A stretch of 64,000 nucleotides of DNA from Sphingobacteriaceae bacterium (GTDB taxonomy: Bacteria; Bacteroidota; Bacteroidia; B-17B0; Aurantibacillaceae), in NCBI GenBank assembly GCA_016705695.1, contig JADJLA010000001.1, forward strand, positions 620,001 through 684,000, read 5' to 3'. The translations under genes and the position numbers were made by a program. Positions 1 to 7,174 of the stretch are shown here, one piece after another. Within the stretch, counting starts at the first letter, position 1. Each line of letters begins with the position of its first letter. A model generated the notes under the pieces. The model had not been told where the DNA came from. It did no database searches and saw only the letters and a program-made list of their open reading frames with translations.

Positions 1-172
1 ATTTATCATTTAAGTCTGCTAATTTAGAGGCAGTATCTTCCCCCTGCTTTTCCTCTGTTTTAGCTGAATTTTCGTCAGTTTTTTCCTCGTTTTGGTTCAA
101 ATTGTCAGTTTGATCCAATCCCGAATCATCATTAACCTCGGGGTTATTGTCTAAATTATCATTATTCTCCAT
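1..172 (-). CDS. grpE: Probable nucleotide exchange factor GrpE, N-terminal part (cut by window edge)
   Basis: An ATG at 170-172 opens a reading frame that runs uninterrupted to the left edge (57 codons). The visible part is very acidic and Asn-rich and ends with ASKLADLNDK. GrpE proteins have a disordered acidic N-terminus leading into a coiled coil whose first segment often reads like 'LNDKYLRLYAEF', so GrpE, the DnaK nucleotide exchange factor, is the best guess. The conserved core lies outside the window, so this is inference from composition and one short match. It is separated from the OmpA/thioredoxin gene by about 190 bp with no recognisable -7 box. Confidence 0.42.
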   Translation of the reverse strand, partial: MENNDNLDNNPEVNDDSGLDQTDNLNQNEEKTDENSAKTEEKQGEDTASKLADLNDK

Positions 173-363
173 GGTACAGTCTTTATTAGAACATCTAAAA
201 ACCTCATAGACTTCGTTACGTTCATTTTTCAAAATCCTCATTTACAAGGGTAAACTACGGTTTTGTAAAATGAACAAGCCTCGTCTATGATGTCTTTAAA
301 TGTTCTATCATGTTTGTAAGGTAATAACAATAATGCTGCCAGAGAGGGTTTTAGGCTAAATTG

Positions 364-1590
364 TCAGTCTTTATACACCTTAAATTCAACCCTCTGATTT
401 TTCATATGCTGCTCATCTGGGCAGCCTTGAGGGTTTTTACATTGGAATAAGGGTTGCGAATTACCTTTAGCTGCCACAATGATATGGCTTAAAGGAATAC
501 CTTTTTTAAGTAGAAAAGCTTTTACGGCGTTAGCATGTTTTTGTGAGAGAGCCAATGCAGTTTTTGCATCCAATTTTGTGCTGGCATGGCCAGTAACATC
601 CACAAATAAACCATCATTCTTTTTAAGCATCTCAATAATACCTTTTAATTCAAATTCATCTTTTGGAGTGAGTTCGGCCCCTGCATTTTTAAACAGTAAA
701 TGTTTGTTCACGTCAATTTGATCGATCTTTCCTTCCAATGGAGCATCCTCACTTGGATCTAATATTTTTATATTGGCTTTTGATGGAACATAAAATACAA
801 ATCCATTATCCGAATTTTTTGATTCAACGATACGCTCTCCTTTTTCATTAAAAATGGCTAAGGGATCAGACGACATGATGTTTGCACCGTTATCCATCTT
901 CAAAATAAAATCCTGATTTAATTTTATCTCACTAAATAAAAATTTCCCTTCGCCATCGGTCATTCCTCTTTCAATGGAATCTCCGTAAGCGTTGAACAAA
1001 TATAATTTAGCGAATTTAAATACATCGTTACTATTCGAAGAGTAAGCAATTTTTCCTACTACATCACTTTTTACAGGCTGAAAATTCTTTTTATCATCTA
1101 AGATCTCTTCAATGATGGTGATCTTTGGATTGATGGCAATTACAACACCTTTTTCATCAACAATAATATCGGTTGGTAAACTTGTGATGCCGTATTTTTT
1201 GCATAATTCATCGTTATAACCGCGCACGGCAATACCGTTTGTAACATTCACTAAGCTGTCTTTTGTTACAGCTTCATTCCATGCCGTTTTATCACTTTGC
1301 ACAGCAATTTCTAAAACTACAAATCCTTCGGCACCTTTGTACATGGCATTTTTATAACGTTTGGCCAGGCGATCAAACGGTTTGTTATAGAACATCGACT
1401 TTTCTACGCTTGTACTATAAAAATGTAATAGAACAATTCGTCCCATATAAGGCATTGTAAAACCTTGCATCGAATTTTTTGGCATGTTCAATACAAACGA
1501 CTGGGCCCTATCACCAATTTTAATAGTGGGCTCTTGCGCTATAAGCACAAAGCAAAATAAGATCAACAATATGATGCTTCCTCTTTTCAA
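364..1590 (-). CDS. Exported thioredoxin-like (active site lost) fused to OmpA-like C-terminal domain
   Basis: 408 aa. A signal peptide (residues 1-18) is followed by a thioredoxin/AhpC-TSA-like fold (about 22-160), a carboxypeptidase-regulatory-like beta domain (about 175-260) and an OmpA-type domain (about 290-408). It is a tandem paralogue of the next upstream gene: GAEGFVVL/GGAGFTVL, KKYGITSLP/SYKILSIP and similar signal peptides. The CxxC of that neighbour is replaced here by YSTSVEKS at 58-65, so both cysteines are gone and no redox activity is expected. The OmpA part has GHAST and LSQKHAN where peptidoglycan-binding Asp and Arg usually sit, so wall binding is also uncertain. The start is TTG at 1590, overlapping the upstream stop (TTGA); later Met codons would lose the signal peptide. 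Likely a periplasmic or outer-membrane structural protein. Confidence 0.82.
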   Translation of the reverse strand: MKRGSIILLILFCFVLIAQEPTIKIGDRAQSFVLNMPKNSMQGFTMPYMGRIVLLHFYSTSVEKSMFYNKPFDRLAKRYKNAMYKGAEGFVVLEIAVQSDKTAWNEAVTKDSLVNVTNGIAVRGYNDELCKKYGITSLPTDIIVDEKGVVIAINPKITIIEEILDDKKNFQPVKSDVVGKIAYSSNSNDVFKFAKLYLFNAYGDSIERGMTDGEGKFLFSEIKLNQDFILKMDNGANIMSSDPLAIFNEKGERIVESKNSDNGFVFYVPSKANIKILDPSEDAPLEGKIDQIDVNKHLLFKNAGAELTPKDEFELKGIIEMLKKNDGLFVDVTGHASTKLDAKTALALSQKHANAVKAFLLKKGIPLSHIIVAAKGNSQPLFQCKNPQGCPDEQHMKNQRVEFKVYKD

Positions 1591-2150
1591 TTGATCACGT
1601 ATTTTTGTAAAGTGTTTCTCAAACTTTCGCCCGTTAAATTCATGGCTACAATAATTCCTTCGCCATTCACTAAGTAATTACTAGGAATGCTTAAGATCTT
1701 ATAGCTAATTGCAGGATCGCTACTCCATCCTTTCAAGTCGCACACATGTGTATTCCAAAGCAAACTATCTTTTTTTATGGCGGCTTCCCATAGGTCTTTT
1801 CTATAATCCAATGAAACACCAAGCACAGTAAACCCTGCGCCGCCTTTTTTAAATTTTTTATTTTTATAACTCATGTATGTCTTCACAATATTTGGGTTCT
1901 CTTTTCGGCACGGACCACACCAGCTTGCCCAAAAATCTATCAATACCATTTTACCTTTTAATGCAGATAAAGTGATAACAGAATCTTTTGCATCCTTGCC
2001 TGTGATCTCAGGTGCTTTATTTCCTAAGTTCAATCCAATGGGTACTTGCGGTTCGGTAGTGCTTGCAGTAACTGTTATATCTTCTTTAGCGCTTTTACAA
2101 TTTAAAAGTGTAAAGCAAAATAAAATCAGTATGATGCTTACACTTCTCAA
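1587..2150 (-). CDS. TlpA-family thioredoxin-like lipoprotein
   Basis: 187 aa. The signal peptide ends in a lipobox (LLNC, Cys18), so the protein should be lipid-anchored in the envelope. Residues about 40-187 form a TlpA/ResA-type thioredoxin fold with the active site WASWCGPC (Cys78, Cys81) and the cis-Pro loop KILSIPS. Such proteins reduce disulfides of periplasmic clients or apocytochromes; the specific client is not evident. The start is TTG at 2150, overlapping the TGA stop of murA (TTGA), which implies translational coupling. The next gene downstream is a clear tandem duplicate without the cysteines. Confidence 0.88.
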   Translation of the reverse strand: MRSVSIILILFCFTLLNCKSAKEDITVTASTTEPQVPIGLNLGNKAPEITGKDAKDSVITLSALKGKMVLIDFWASWCGPCRKENPNIVKTYMSYKNKKFKKGGAGFTVLGVSLDYRKDLWEAAIKKDSLLWNTHVCDLKGWSSDPAISYKILSIPSNYLVNGEGIIVAMNLTGESLRNTLQKYVIN

Positions 2151-3457
2151 GCCTGTTTTCGAATAATTTGCGCGCCTATAGCATTCAGTCGCGTATCAAT
2201 ATTTTGGTAACCGCGGTCAATTTGATTAATGTTGAAAATGGTACTCTTTCCCTTGGCGCTCATGGCTGCAATTAATAATGCAACACCGGCGCGAATATCA
2301 GGACTCGCCATTTGAATTCCGCGTAATTGAACTTTTCTGTCTAAGCCCATTACGGTTGCGCGATGAGGATCGCACAAAATAATTTTTGCGCCCATGTCAA
2401 TGAGTTTATCTACAAAGAATAAACGGCTCTCGAACATTTTTTGATGTATGAGTACATTGCCACGCGCTTGAATTGCTGTTACTAAGGCAATACTAATTAG
2501 GTCGGGAGTAAAGCCCGGCCAAATAGCATCGCTGATGGTCATAATTGAGCCATCAATAAAACTTTCTAATTCGTAATGTTCTTGTTCCGGAATAAAAATA
2601 TCATCGCCACGGCGTTCCATTTGAATTCCTAATCTTCCAAATATAGTTGGGATGATGCCAAGATTATCGTAGCTAACATCCTTAATAGTAATTTCTGATT
2701 GCGTTAATGCCGCCATTCCAATAAATGATCCTATCTCGATCATATCGGGTAACAAACGGTGTGTAGTTCCTTTTAATTCTTTTACGCCTTCAATAGTAAG
2801 TAAGTTCGAACCAATACCACTTATTTTTGCGCCCATGCGATTCAGCATTTTGCAAAGTTGTTGCAAGTATGGTTCACACGCAGCGTTGTAAATGGTTGTA
2901 ATTCCTTCGGCCATACTAGCGGCCATTACAATATTTGCTGTTCCTGTTACCGATGCTTCATCCAATAACATGTAAGCACCACGCAGATCTTTTCCTTCTA
3001 CGCGAAATATCTCATTCTCATTATCGTAATTGAATTTTGCACCTAAAGCTTCAAAGCCCATGAAGTGTGTGTCCACTCTTCTTCTTCCAATTTTATCGCC
3101 GCCCGGTTTTGGCATATAGGCTTTTCCAAAGCGTGTTAACATGGGACCAACGATCATCATGCTTCCACGTAATCCGCCGCCTTTCTTTTTAAATTCGGGA
3201 GAAACCAAATAATCTACATTTACATTATCGGCTTGAAACGTAAATTCTTCATGACCGGTGCTTTCAATTTTCACACCAAGGTCTCTTAAAAGATCGATCA
3301 ATTTATTGATGTCAACAATGTTGGGAACATTGCTTATCACAACTTTTTCTTTCGTAAGCAATACAGCGCATAAAATTTGTAGTGCTTCGTTCTTAGCGCC
3401 CTGTGGGATAATATTTCCTTTTAACTTATTACCTCCGTGAACTTCGAATAGTGCCAT
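2147..3457 (-). CDS. murA: UDP-N-acetylglucosamine 1-carboxyvinyltransferase
   Basis: 436 aa, the normal length of MurA, which transfers enolpyruvate from PEP to UDP-GlcNAc in the first committed step of peptidoglycan synthesis in the cytoplasm. Landmarks are KNEALQILCA (conserved Lys-Asn) near residue 22, the active-site loop PGGDKIGRRRVDTH at 118-131, and the C-terminal SPDIRAGVALLIAAM segment. The loop residue that is a catalytic Cys in E. coli (Cys115) is Asp121 here. A Cys-to-Asp change at this site is known from MurA of Mycobacterium and Chlamydia and abolishes covalent fosfomycin attack, so intrinsic fosfomycin insensitivity is predicted. It follows the DUF4290 gene by 6 bp and its stop overlaps the next gene's TTG. 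Confidence 0.97.
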   Translation of the reverse strand: MALFEVHGGNKLKGNIIPQGAKNEALQILCAVLLTKEKVVISNVPNIVDINKLIDLLRDLGVKIESTGHEEFTFQADNVNVDYLVSPEFKKKGGGLRGSMMIVGPMLTRFGKAYMPKPGGDKIGRRRVDTHFMGFEALGAKFNYDNENEIFRVEGKDLRGAYMLLDEASVTGTANIVMAASMAEGITTIYNAACEPYLQQLCKMLNRMGAKISGIGSNLLTIEGVKELKGTTHRLLPDMIEIGSFIGMAALTQSEITIKDVSYDNLGIIPTIFGRLGIQMERRGDDIFIPEQEHYELESFIDGSIMTISDAIWPGFTPDLISIALVTAIQARGNVLIHQKMFESRLFFVDKLIDMGAKIILCDPHRATVMGLDRKVQLRGIQMASPDIRAGVALLIAAMSAKGKSTIFNINQIDRGYQNIDTRLNAIGAQIIRKQA

Positions 3458-3463
3458 ATACTG

Positions 3464-4123
3464 CTAGTATTTTCTTTTGTGTTTATGATGTCCGCCACCT
3501 TTGTGTTTGTTGTTCTTGTGGCCACTGTGTCCGTGAAAATGTTTTTTAACCGGACCTCTTAATTCCTGATGAGAACTTAATACGGTATTAGGATCCATTT
3601 TTAAAGCACCTTCTGATAATTCACCAAGGTTTTTAAAAACAACATCATCCGTAATTGAATCTTTATTCCAGTTGAGGTATGATTTTTTAAGATGATTGGC
3701 AATTTGCCTGGTTAATTCTGCTCTTTCGGGACCTTCAGGTAAAACTTTGGCCTTTTTAATGATCTCTTCTATGGTTTTGCCATAGTGCTTATAGCGGATC
3801 TTTCCTCCGGGGTATTTAAGCACTTTAGGCTTGGTAATAAATGTCTCTGGCGTTGGTTTTGGATAGGGGCTATCCACATCAATTTTAAAATTAGAAATGA
3901 TGAATAAATGATCCCATAATTTATGGTTAAAATCGGCAATATCCCTCAAATAAGGATTTAACTGACCCATAACCTGAATAATGGCCCTGGCACAAATATT
4001 GCGTTCGTCCCTGTCCTTGATAGAGATACAGTGATCGATCATATTTTGAATGTTTCTGCCGTACTCGGGAATGATGAGCTTCTCCAGCTGTGTATTGTAG
4101 TCCATGGCTTGCTTGATAAGCAT
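3464..4123 (-). CDS. DUF4290 domain-containing protein
   Basis: 219 aa, cytoplasmic, no signal peptide. The N-terminal half, from YNTQLEKLIIPEYGRNIQNM onward, is characteristic of DUF4290, a Bacteroidota family of unknown function usually found next to murA, as here (6 bp spacing, same strand). The C-terminal tail, about residues 195-219, is His-, Gly- and Lys-rich (HFHGHSGHKN, GGHHKHKRKY) and may bind metal or nucleic acid. The start at 4123 adds MLIKQA before MDYNTQ; family members usually begin close to the YNT motif, so the ATG at 4105 may be the real start. Function unknown; the context suggests a link to cell-wall synthesis. Confidence 0.88.
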   Translation of the reverse strand: MLIKQAMDYNTQLEKLIIPEYGRNIQNMIDHCISIKDRDERNICARAIIQVMGQLNPYLRDIADFNHKLWDHLFIISNFKIDVDSPYPKPTPETFITKPKVLKYPGGKIRYKHYGKTIEEIIKKAKVLPEGPERAELTRQIANHLKKSYLNWNKDSITDDVVFKNLGELSEGALKMDPNTVLSSHQELRGPVKKHFHGHSGHKNNKHKGGGHHKHKRKY

Positions 4124-4182
4124 TAAAGATAAGGAAAAAAGCCGTTAATATTACCTTAATAATTATTTTAATTAAAAGCCTC

Positions 4183-4211
4183 TTGTTAGTAGCTAAAATC
4201 CATTATATTTA
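4183..4211 (+). promoter_or_regulatory. Possible Bacteroidota-type promoter
   Basis: TTG at 4183-4185, an 18-nt spacer, then TATATTTA at 4204-4211, which matches the -7 consensus TAnnTTTG at seven of eight positions. It lies 17 nt before the ATG of the small gene at 4229. Assigned by pattern only. Confidence 0.35.
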
Positions 4212-4228
4212 TGTAAAATTTTTGAAAA

Positions 4229-4678
4229 ATGAATGCAACATTCGACCTAAAAACAGCGATATCAAATATTGCCACTCGTTGGAAATACAAGTGTGATGAA
4301 GTTAATCCGGGCGTGTTTCGCGTGGATGTAGCCATAAAAATGAAGGATGGAAGTTTCCGTTACCAATTTGTTTGGGTATGGATCATTGCCGGACGTCATT
4401 TTGGAAAAGATGTGGTTTATATGAATAGCCGTTGTGGAGAGTACAACGCTAATTTGAACCATTATAAGCTCCTAAAAGAGGGTGGTTACGGAACTTATGC
4501 CTCGGTAACAATTACTACCGATAAGCGTAAGGATGGGACCGATTGCGAGAGTGTTATTGTGCAGGCCGTTCAGCCGGTTGAGCATACAAGTGAAGCCATT
4601 TTAAATGAGGCACTTTATGATGTGGCTTATAACGCCGACATTATTGAAGAAAGCTATTTTGGCGGAGACAATAACTAA
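4229..4678 (+). CDS. Small conserved-looking hypothetical protein (YbjN-like fold possible)
   Basis: 149 aa, no signal peptide or membrane segment. The N-terminal pattern (helix, then FRVDVAIKMKDGSFRYQFVWVW, an amphipathic strand pair) and the acidic C-terminus (IIEESYFGGDNN) recall YbjN / type III chaperone-like folds, but no diagnostic motif was recognised. Codon use and composition match neighbouring genes, so it is likely real. It stands alone between divergent and downstream transcription units and has its own candidate promoter and a downstream hairpin. Function not inferred. Confidence 0.72.
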   Translation: MNATFDLKTAISNIATRWKYKCDEVNPGVFRVDVAIKMKDGSFRYQFVWVWIIAGRHFGKDVVYMNSRCGEYNANLNHYKLLKEGGYGTYASVTITTDKRKDGTDCESVIVQAVQPVEHTSEAILNEALYDVAYNADIIEESYFGGDNN

Positions 4679-4825
4679 GCATAAGAATAAAGTAATAAGT
4701 ATAAGAATGGGGCCAAGATCTGTGATTTTGGCCTTGTTTTGTGTATGGTTTTATAGTAGATTTTTATACCAAATGCAGATATATTTTAGTTCAAAGTTGC
4801 GAAGTTATTTTTTGCTTAAACGATG

Positions 4826-4868
4826 AAAAAAGATCCTTGCGTAGCAAGGTCTACGGAAGGATTTTTTG
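4826..4868 (+). terminator. Candidate hairpin terminator in the 4679-4968 gap
   Basis: CCTTGC (4835-4840) pairs with GCAAGG (4844-4849) over a 3-nt loop. Outer AAAAAAGATCC and GGATTTTTT segments could extend pairing, and a T-run follows at 4862-4867. It would end the 4229 gene. The rest of this 290-bp gap shows only a possible promoter near 4920. Confidence 0.4.
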
Positions 4869-4918
4869 AAGAAGTGTAAGCGAAAAAGAACAAGCAGATT
4901 GACCTAAAATATATCGGC

Positions 4919-4947
4919 TTTTGGTATCGAAAAAATAGGTATATTCG
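4919..4947 (+). promoter_or_regulatory. Possible promoter of sucD
   Basis: TTTTGG at 4919-4924 and TATATTCG at 4940-4947 (one mismatch to TAnnTTTG), with a 16-nt gap that is short for this promoter class. The ATG of sucD lies 21 nt downstream. Low confidence. Confidence 0.33.
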
Positions 4948-4968
4948 TGAACTCTAAAACAGAACTCT

Positions 4969-5856
4969 ATGGCAGTATTAGTAAATAAAAATTCAAAGGT
5001 AATTGTACAAGGTTTTACAGGCGGTGAAGGCACTTTTCATGCTACCGCTATGATAGAATATGGTACAAATGTGGTTGGTGGTGTTACCCCTGGTAAAGGT
5101 GGTACAAAACACTTAGATAAACCTGTTTTTAATACGGTTGCCGAAGCTGTAAAAGTTGCTGGAGCTGATGTTTCTATTATTTTTGTGCCTGCGGCCTTTG
5201 CTGCAGACGCTATCATGGAAGCTGCGGATGCAGGAATTAAAGTAATTGTTTGTATTACCGAAGGAATTCCAGTAAAGGATATGATCTACGCTAAAGAGTA
5301 CATCAAAACAAAAGGATGTCGCTTGGTTGGCCCAAATTGTCCTGGTGTTATTAGCGCGGGCGAAGCAAAAGTTGGCATCATGCCGGGCTTTGTTTTCAAA
5401 AAAGGAAAAATTGGTATCGTTTCAAAAAGCGGAACCTTAACATATGAAGCAGCCGATCAAATTGCGAAAGCAGGATTAGGTGTAAGTACCGCAATTGGAA
5501 TTGGTGGAGATCCTATCATTGGAACTTCTACAAAAGATGCAGTTGAAATGTTGATGAATGATCCTGATACAGAAGCGATCGTTATGATCGGTGAAATTGG
5601 TGGAAATTACGAAGCAGAGGCAGCACGTTGGGTAAGAGCAAACGGAAATAAAAAACCGGTTGTTGGTTTTATTGCCGGACAAACAGCACCAAAAGGAAGA
5701 ACGATGGGACATGCAGGAGCAATTGTTGGTGGTAAAGATGATACAGCCCAAGCTAAAATGGCAATTTTACGTGAGAACGGAATCACCGTTTGCGAAAGTC
5801 CTGCCGAGATTGGTAAAACAATGGCTAAGGTTTTAAAAGGAGAAAAAGTTGCGTAA
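4969..5856 (+). CDS. sucD: Succinate-CoA ligase (ADP-forming) subunit alpha
   Basis: 295 aa, typical of SucD. The enzyme interconverts succinyl-CoA and succinate with substrate-level phosphorylation in the TCA cycle. Visible landmarks are the N-terminal CoA-binding Rossmann region (VQGFTGGEGTFHA near 13-25), VGPNCPGVI near 124, SKSGTLTYE near 153, and the phosphohistidine loop GRTMGHAGAIVGG near 243-255 with its active His. The beta subunit gene sucC is not adjacent, so the two subunits are encoded apart in this genome. Transcribed alone. Confidence 0.97.
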   Translation: MAVLVNKNSKVIVQGFTGGEGTFHATAMIEYGTNVVGGVTPGKGGTKHLDKPVFNTVAEAVKVAGADVSIIFVPAAFAADAIMEAADAGIKVIVCITEGIPVKDMIYAKEYIKTKGCRLVGPNCPGVISAGEAKVGIMPGFVFKKGKIGIVSKSGTLTYEAADQIAKAGLGVSTAIGIGGDPIIGTSTKDAVEMLMNDPDTEAIVMIGEIGGNYEAEAARWVRANGNKKPVVGFIAGQTAPKGRTMGHAGAIVGGKDDTAQAKMAILRENGITVCESPAEIGKTMAKVLKGEKVA

Positions 5857-5914
5857 GGCAAATCAGATAGTATTTAAAATCAAGTTGAGCAGCTTTTTTT
5901 TTGAACAGGGTTCC

Positions 5915-6010
5915 ATGCCACGATATTCACAGATTAGGAACCGCAGATTTATTTTTTCAATATTTAATCTGTGAAAAAAAATCTGTGAGAATCAGTGAAA
6001 TCGGTGGCAT
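5915..6010. repeat. Imperfect palindromic intergenic element (MITE-like)
   Basis: The left end ATGCCACGATATTCACAGAT (from 5915) is nearly the reverse complement of the right end, which runs from ATCAGTGAAAT to CGGTGGCAT (about 5990-6010). The interior carries further copies of the unit ATCTGTGA (5967-5974, 5981-5988) and its complement TCACAGAT. The element fills the gap between sucD and the MBL gene and has no coding potential. Similar 'ATCTGTGA' palindromes are scattered in many Bacteroidota genomes; that is recollection, not tested here. Confidence 0.6.
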
Positions 6011-6036
6011 AAAGGCTTACTATTATCAAGAAATAA

Positions 6037-6067
6037 TTAGGGAAATCTTGAAAGAATTATAATTTTG
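6037..6067 (+). promoter_or_regulatory. Promoter with -7 box abutting the MBL start codon
   Basis: TTAG at 6037-6040, a 19-nt spacer, and a perfect TAnnTTTG match (TAATTTTG) at 6060-6067. Only five bases separate the box from the ATG at 6073, so the predicted transcript would start at or next to the start codon. Confidence 0.52.
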
Positions 6068-6072
6068 GAATC

Positions 6073-6912
6073 ATGAAACTATACAGTGTAAACGCAGGTT
6101 ATTTTAAATTAGATGGTGGCGCCATGTTTGGCGTAGTGCCAAAAAGTATTTGGAATAAATTAAATCCGGCCGATGAATATAATATGTGCAATTGGGCCAC
6201 ACGTTGTTTATTAATTGAAGACGGCAAGCGATTGATATTGGTAGATAATGGAATGGGGGATAAGCAAGACGCGAAATTTTTTGGTTATTATTTTTTGAAT
6301 GGTGATGATACCTTGCAAAGGTCGTTAGCAAAGCATGGTTTTAGTTTTGATGATGTAACCGATGTTGTGTTAACGCATTTGCATTTTGATCATTGCGGTG
6401 GAAGTATCAAATGGAGCGATGATAAAACTAAGTTAGTTCCCGCATTTAAAAATGCAAAGTATTACGTGAACGAAAAACATTGGAATTGGGCTGTAAATCC
6501 AAACGCAAGAGAGAAAGCCAGTTTTTTAAAAGAAAATATTTTACCGATCCAAGAAAGCGGACAGTTGAATTTTATTACCGAGAGTAGTAAAATAATTGAT
6601 GCCATGAGTTTTGTTGAGGTGAACGGACATACCGAAGCCATGATGCTCCCAAAAATAAATTACAACGGACAAACCATTTTATACATGGCCGATCTAATTC
6701 CGAGTGTGGCGCACTTGCCCTTGCCCTATATTATGGGATATGATGTAAGACCATTGGAAACATTAAAAGAAAAAACGTCTATTTTGGCTGAAGCCGCTAA
6801 AAATAATTGGTTGCTATTTTTTGAACACGATAACTCCGTTGAATTAATTTCTTTAGAACAAACGGAAAAGGGTGTGAGAAGAAAAGAAGAGTTGAAGGTT
6901 TCAGATATTTAA
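6073..6912 (+). CDS. MBL-fold metallohydrolase (lactonase/quorum-quenching-like)
   Basis: 279 aa, cytoplasmic. It carries the metallo-beta-lactamase fold zinc motif THLHFDHCGG near residues 100-109 (HxHxDH), a further His in VNGHTEA, Asp in YMADLIP and a late His in FFEHDNS, a complete two-metal ligand set. The arrangement, with a long insert before the HxHxDH motif, resembles the AttM/AiiA-like lactonase group, but the substrate cannot be told from sequence. No signal peptide, so it acts on an intracellular substrate or one that enters cells. Monocistronic, with its own candidate promoter and palindromic repeats on both sides. Confidence 0.9.
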   Translation: MKLYSVNAGYFKLDGGAMFGVVPKSIWNKLNPADEYNMCNWATRCLLIEDGKRLILVDNGMGDKQDAKFFGYYFLNGDDTLQRSLAKHGFSFDDVTDVVLTHLHFDHCGGSIKWSDDKTKLVPAFKNAKYYVNEKHWNWAVNPNAREKASFLKENILPIQESGQLNFITESSKIIDAMSFVEVNGHTEAMMLPKINYNGQTILYMADLIPSVAHLPLPYIMGYDVRPLETLKEKTSILAEAAKNNWLLFFEHDNSVELISLEQTEKGVRRKEELKVSDI

Positions 6913-6915
6913 TGG

Positions 6916-7110
6916 CTGTCACCCTGAGCCTTTCGACTTCGCTCAAGATAAACTCCGTCGAAGGGCTATCTGATTGTTCTTTTAAAAAAGAACCAAAACT
7001 TTAGTGCTTACTTTTTGTCTTGAAACAAAAAGTAACAAAAAATTCAAGGAAATTCGATTCTTCGCACTAGCTCCGCGCCTAGCACGAATTTCCTGGCCAG
7101 CGCACGCGTC
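6916..7110. repeat. Cluster of three palindromic repeats
   Basis: The gap between the MBL gene and the T9SS gene (6913-7174) holds three stem-loops. AGCCTTTCGAC (6927-6937) pairs with GTCGAAGGGCT (6957-6967). GTTCTTTT (6976-6983) pairs with AAAAGAAC (6986-6993). TACTTTTTGT (7009-7018) pairs with ACAAAAAGTA (7025-7034). The last is followed by GC-rich text, TCCGCGCCTAGCACG. The 'CCCTGAGCC..TCGAAGGG' and 'TACTTTTTGT..ACAAAAAGTA' patterns are familiar dispersed repeats of Bacteroidota. They may also end transcription of the two converging genes. Confidence 0.62.
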
Positions 7111-7174
7111 TTCGAAATTAAGATTGAGCGAATATTAACATGGATGTTCCAAAAGTGGAATCGAAGGATGGTAA

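Noticed and set aside
4605..4826. Plus-strand open frame overlapping the 4229 gene
   Set aside because: Out of frame with a better supported gene, low complexity at its 3' end and extends into the terminator region.
5476..5861. Antisense open frames across sucD
   Set aside because: Shadow frames of a strongly conserved gene, with Cys/Ser-rich meaningless products.
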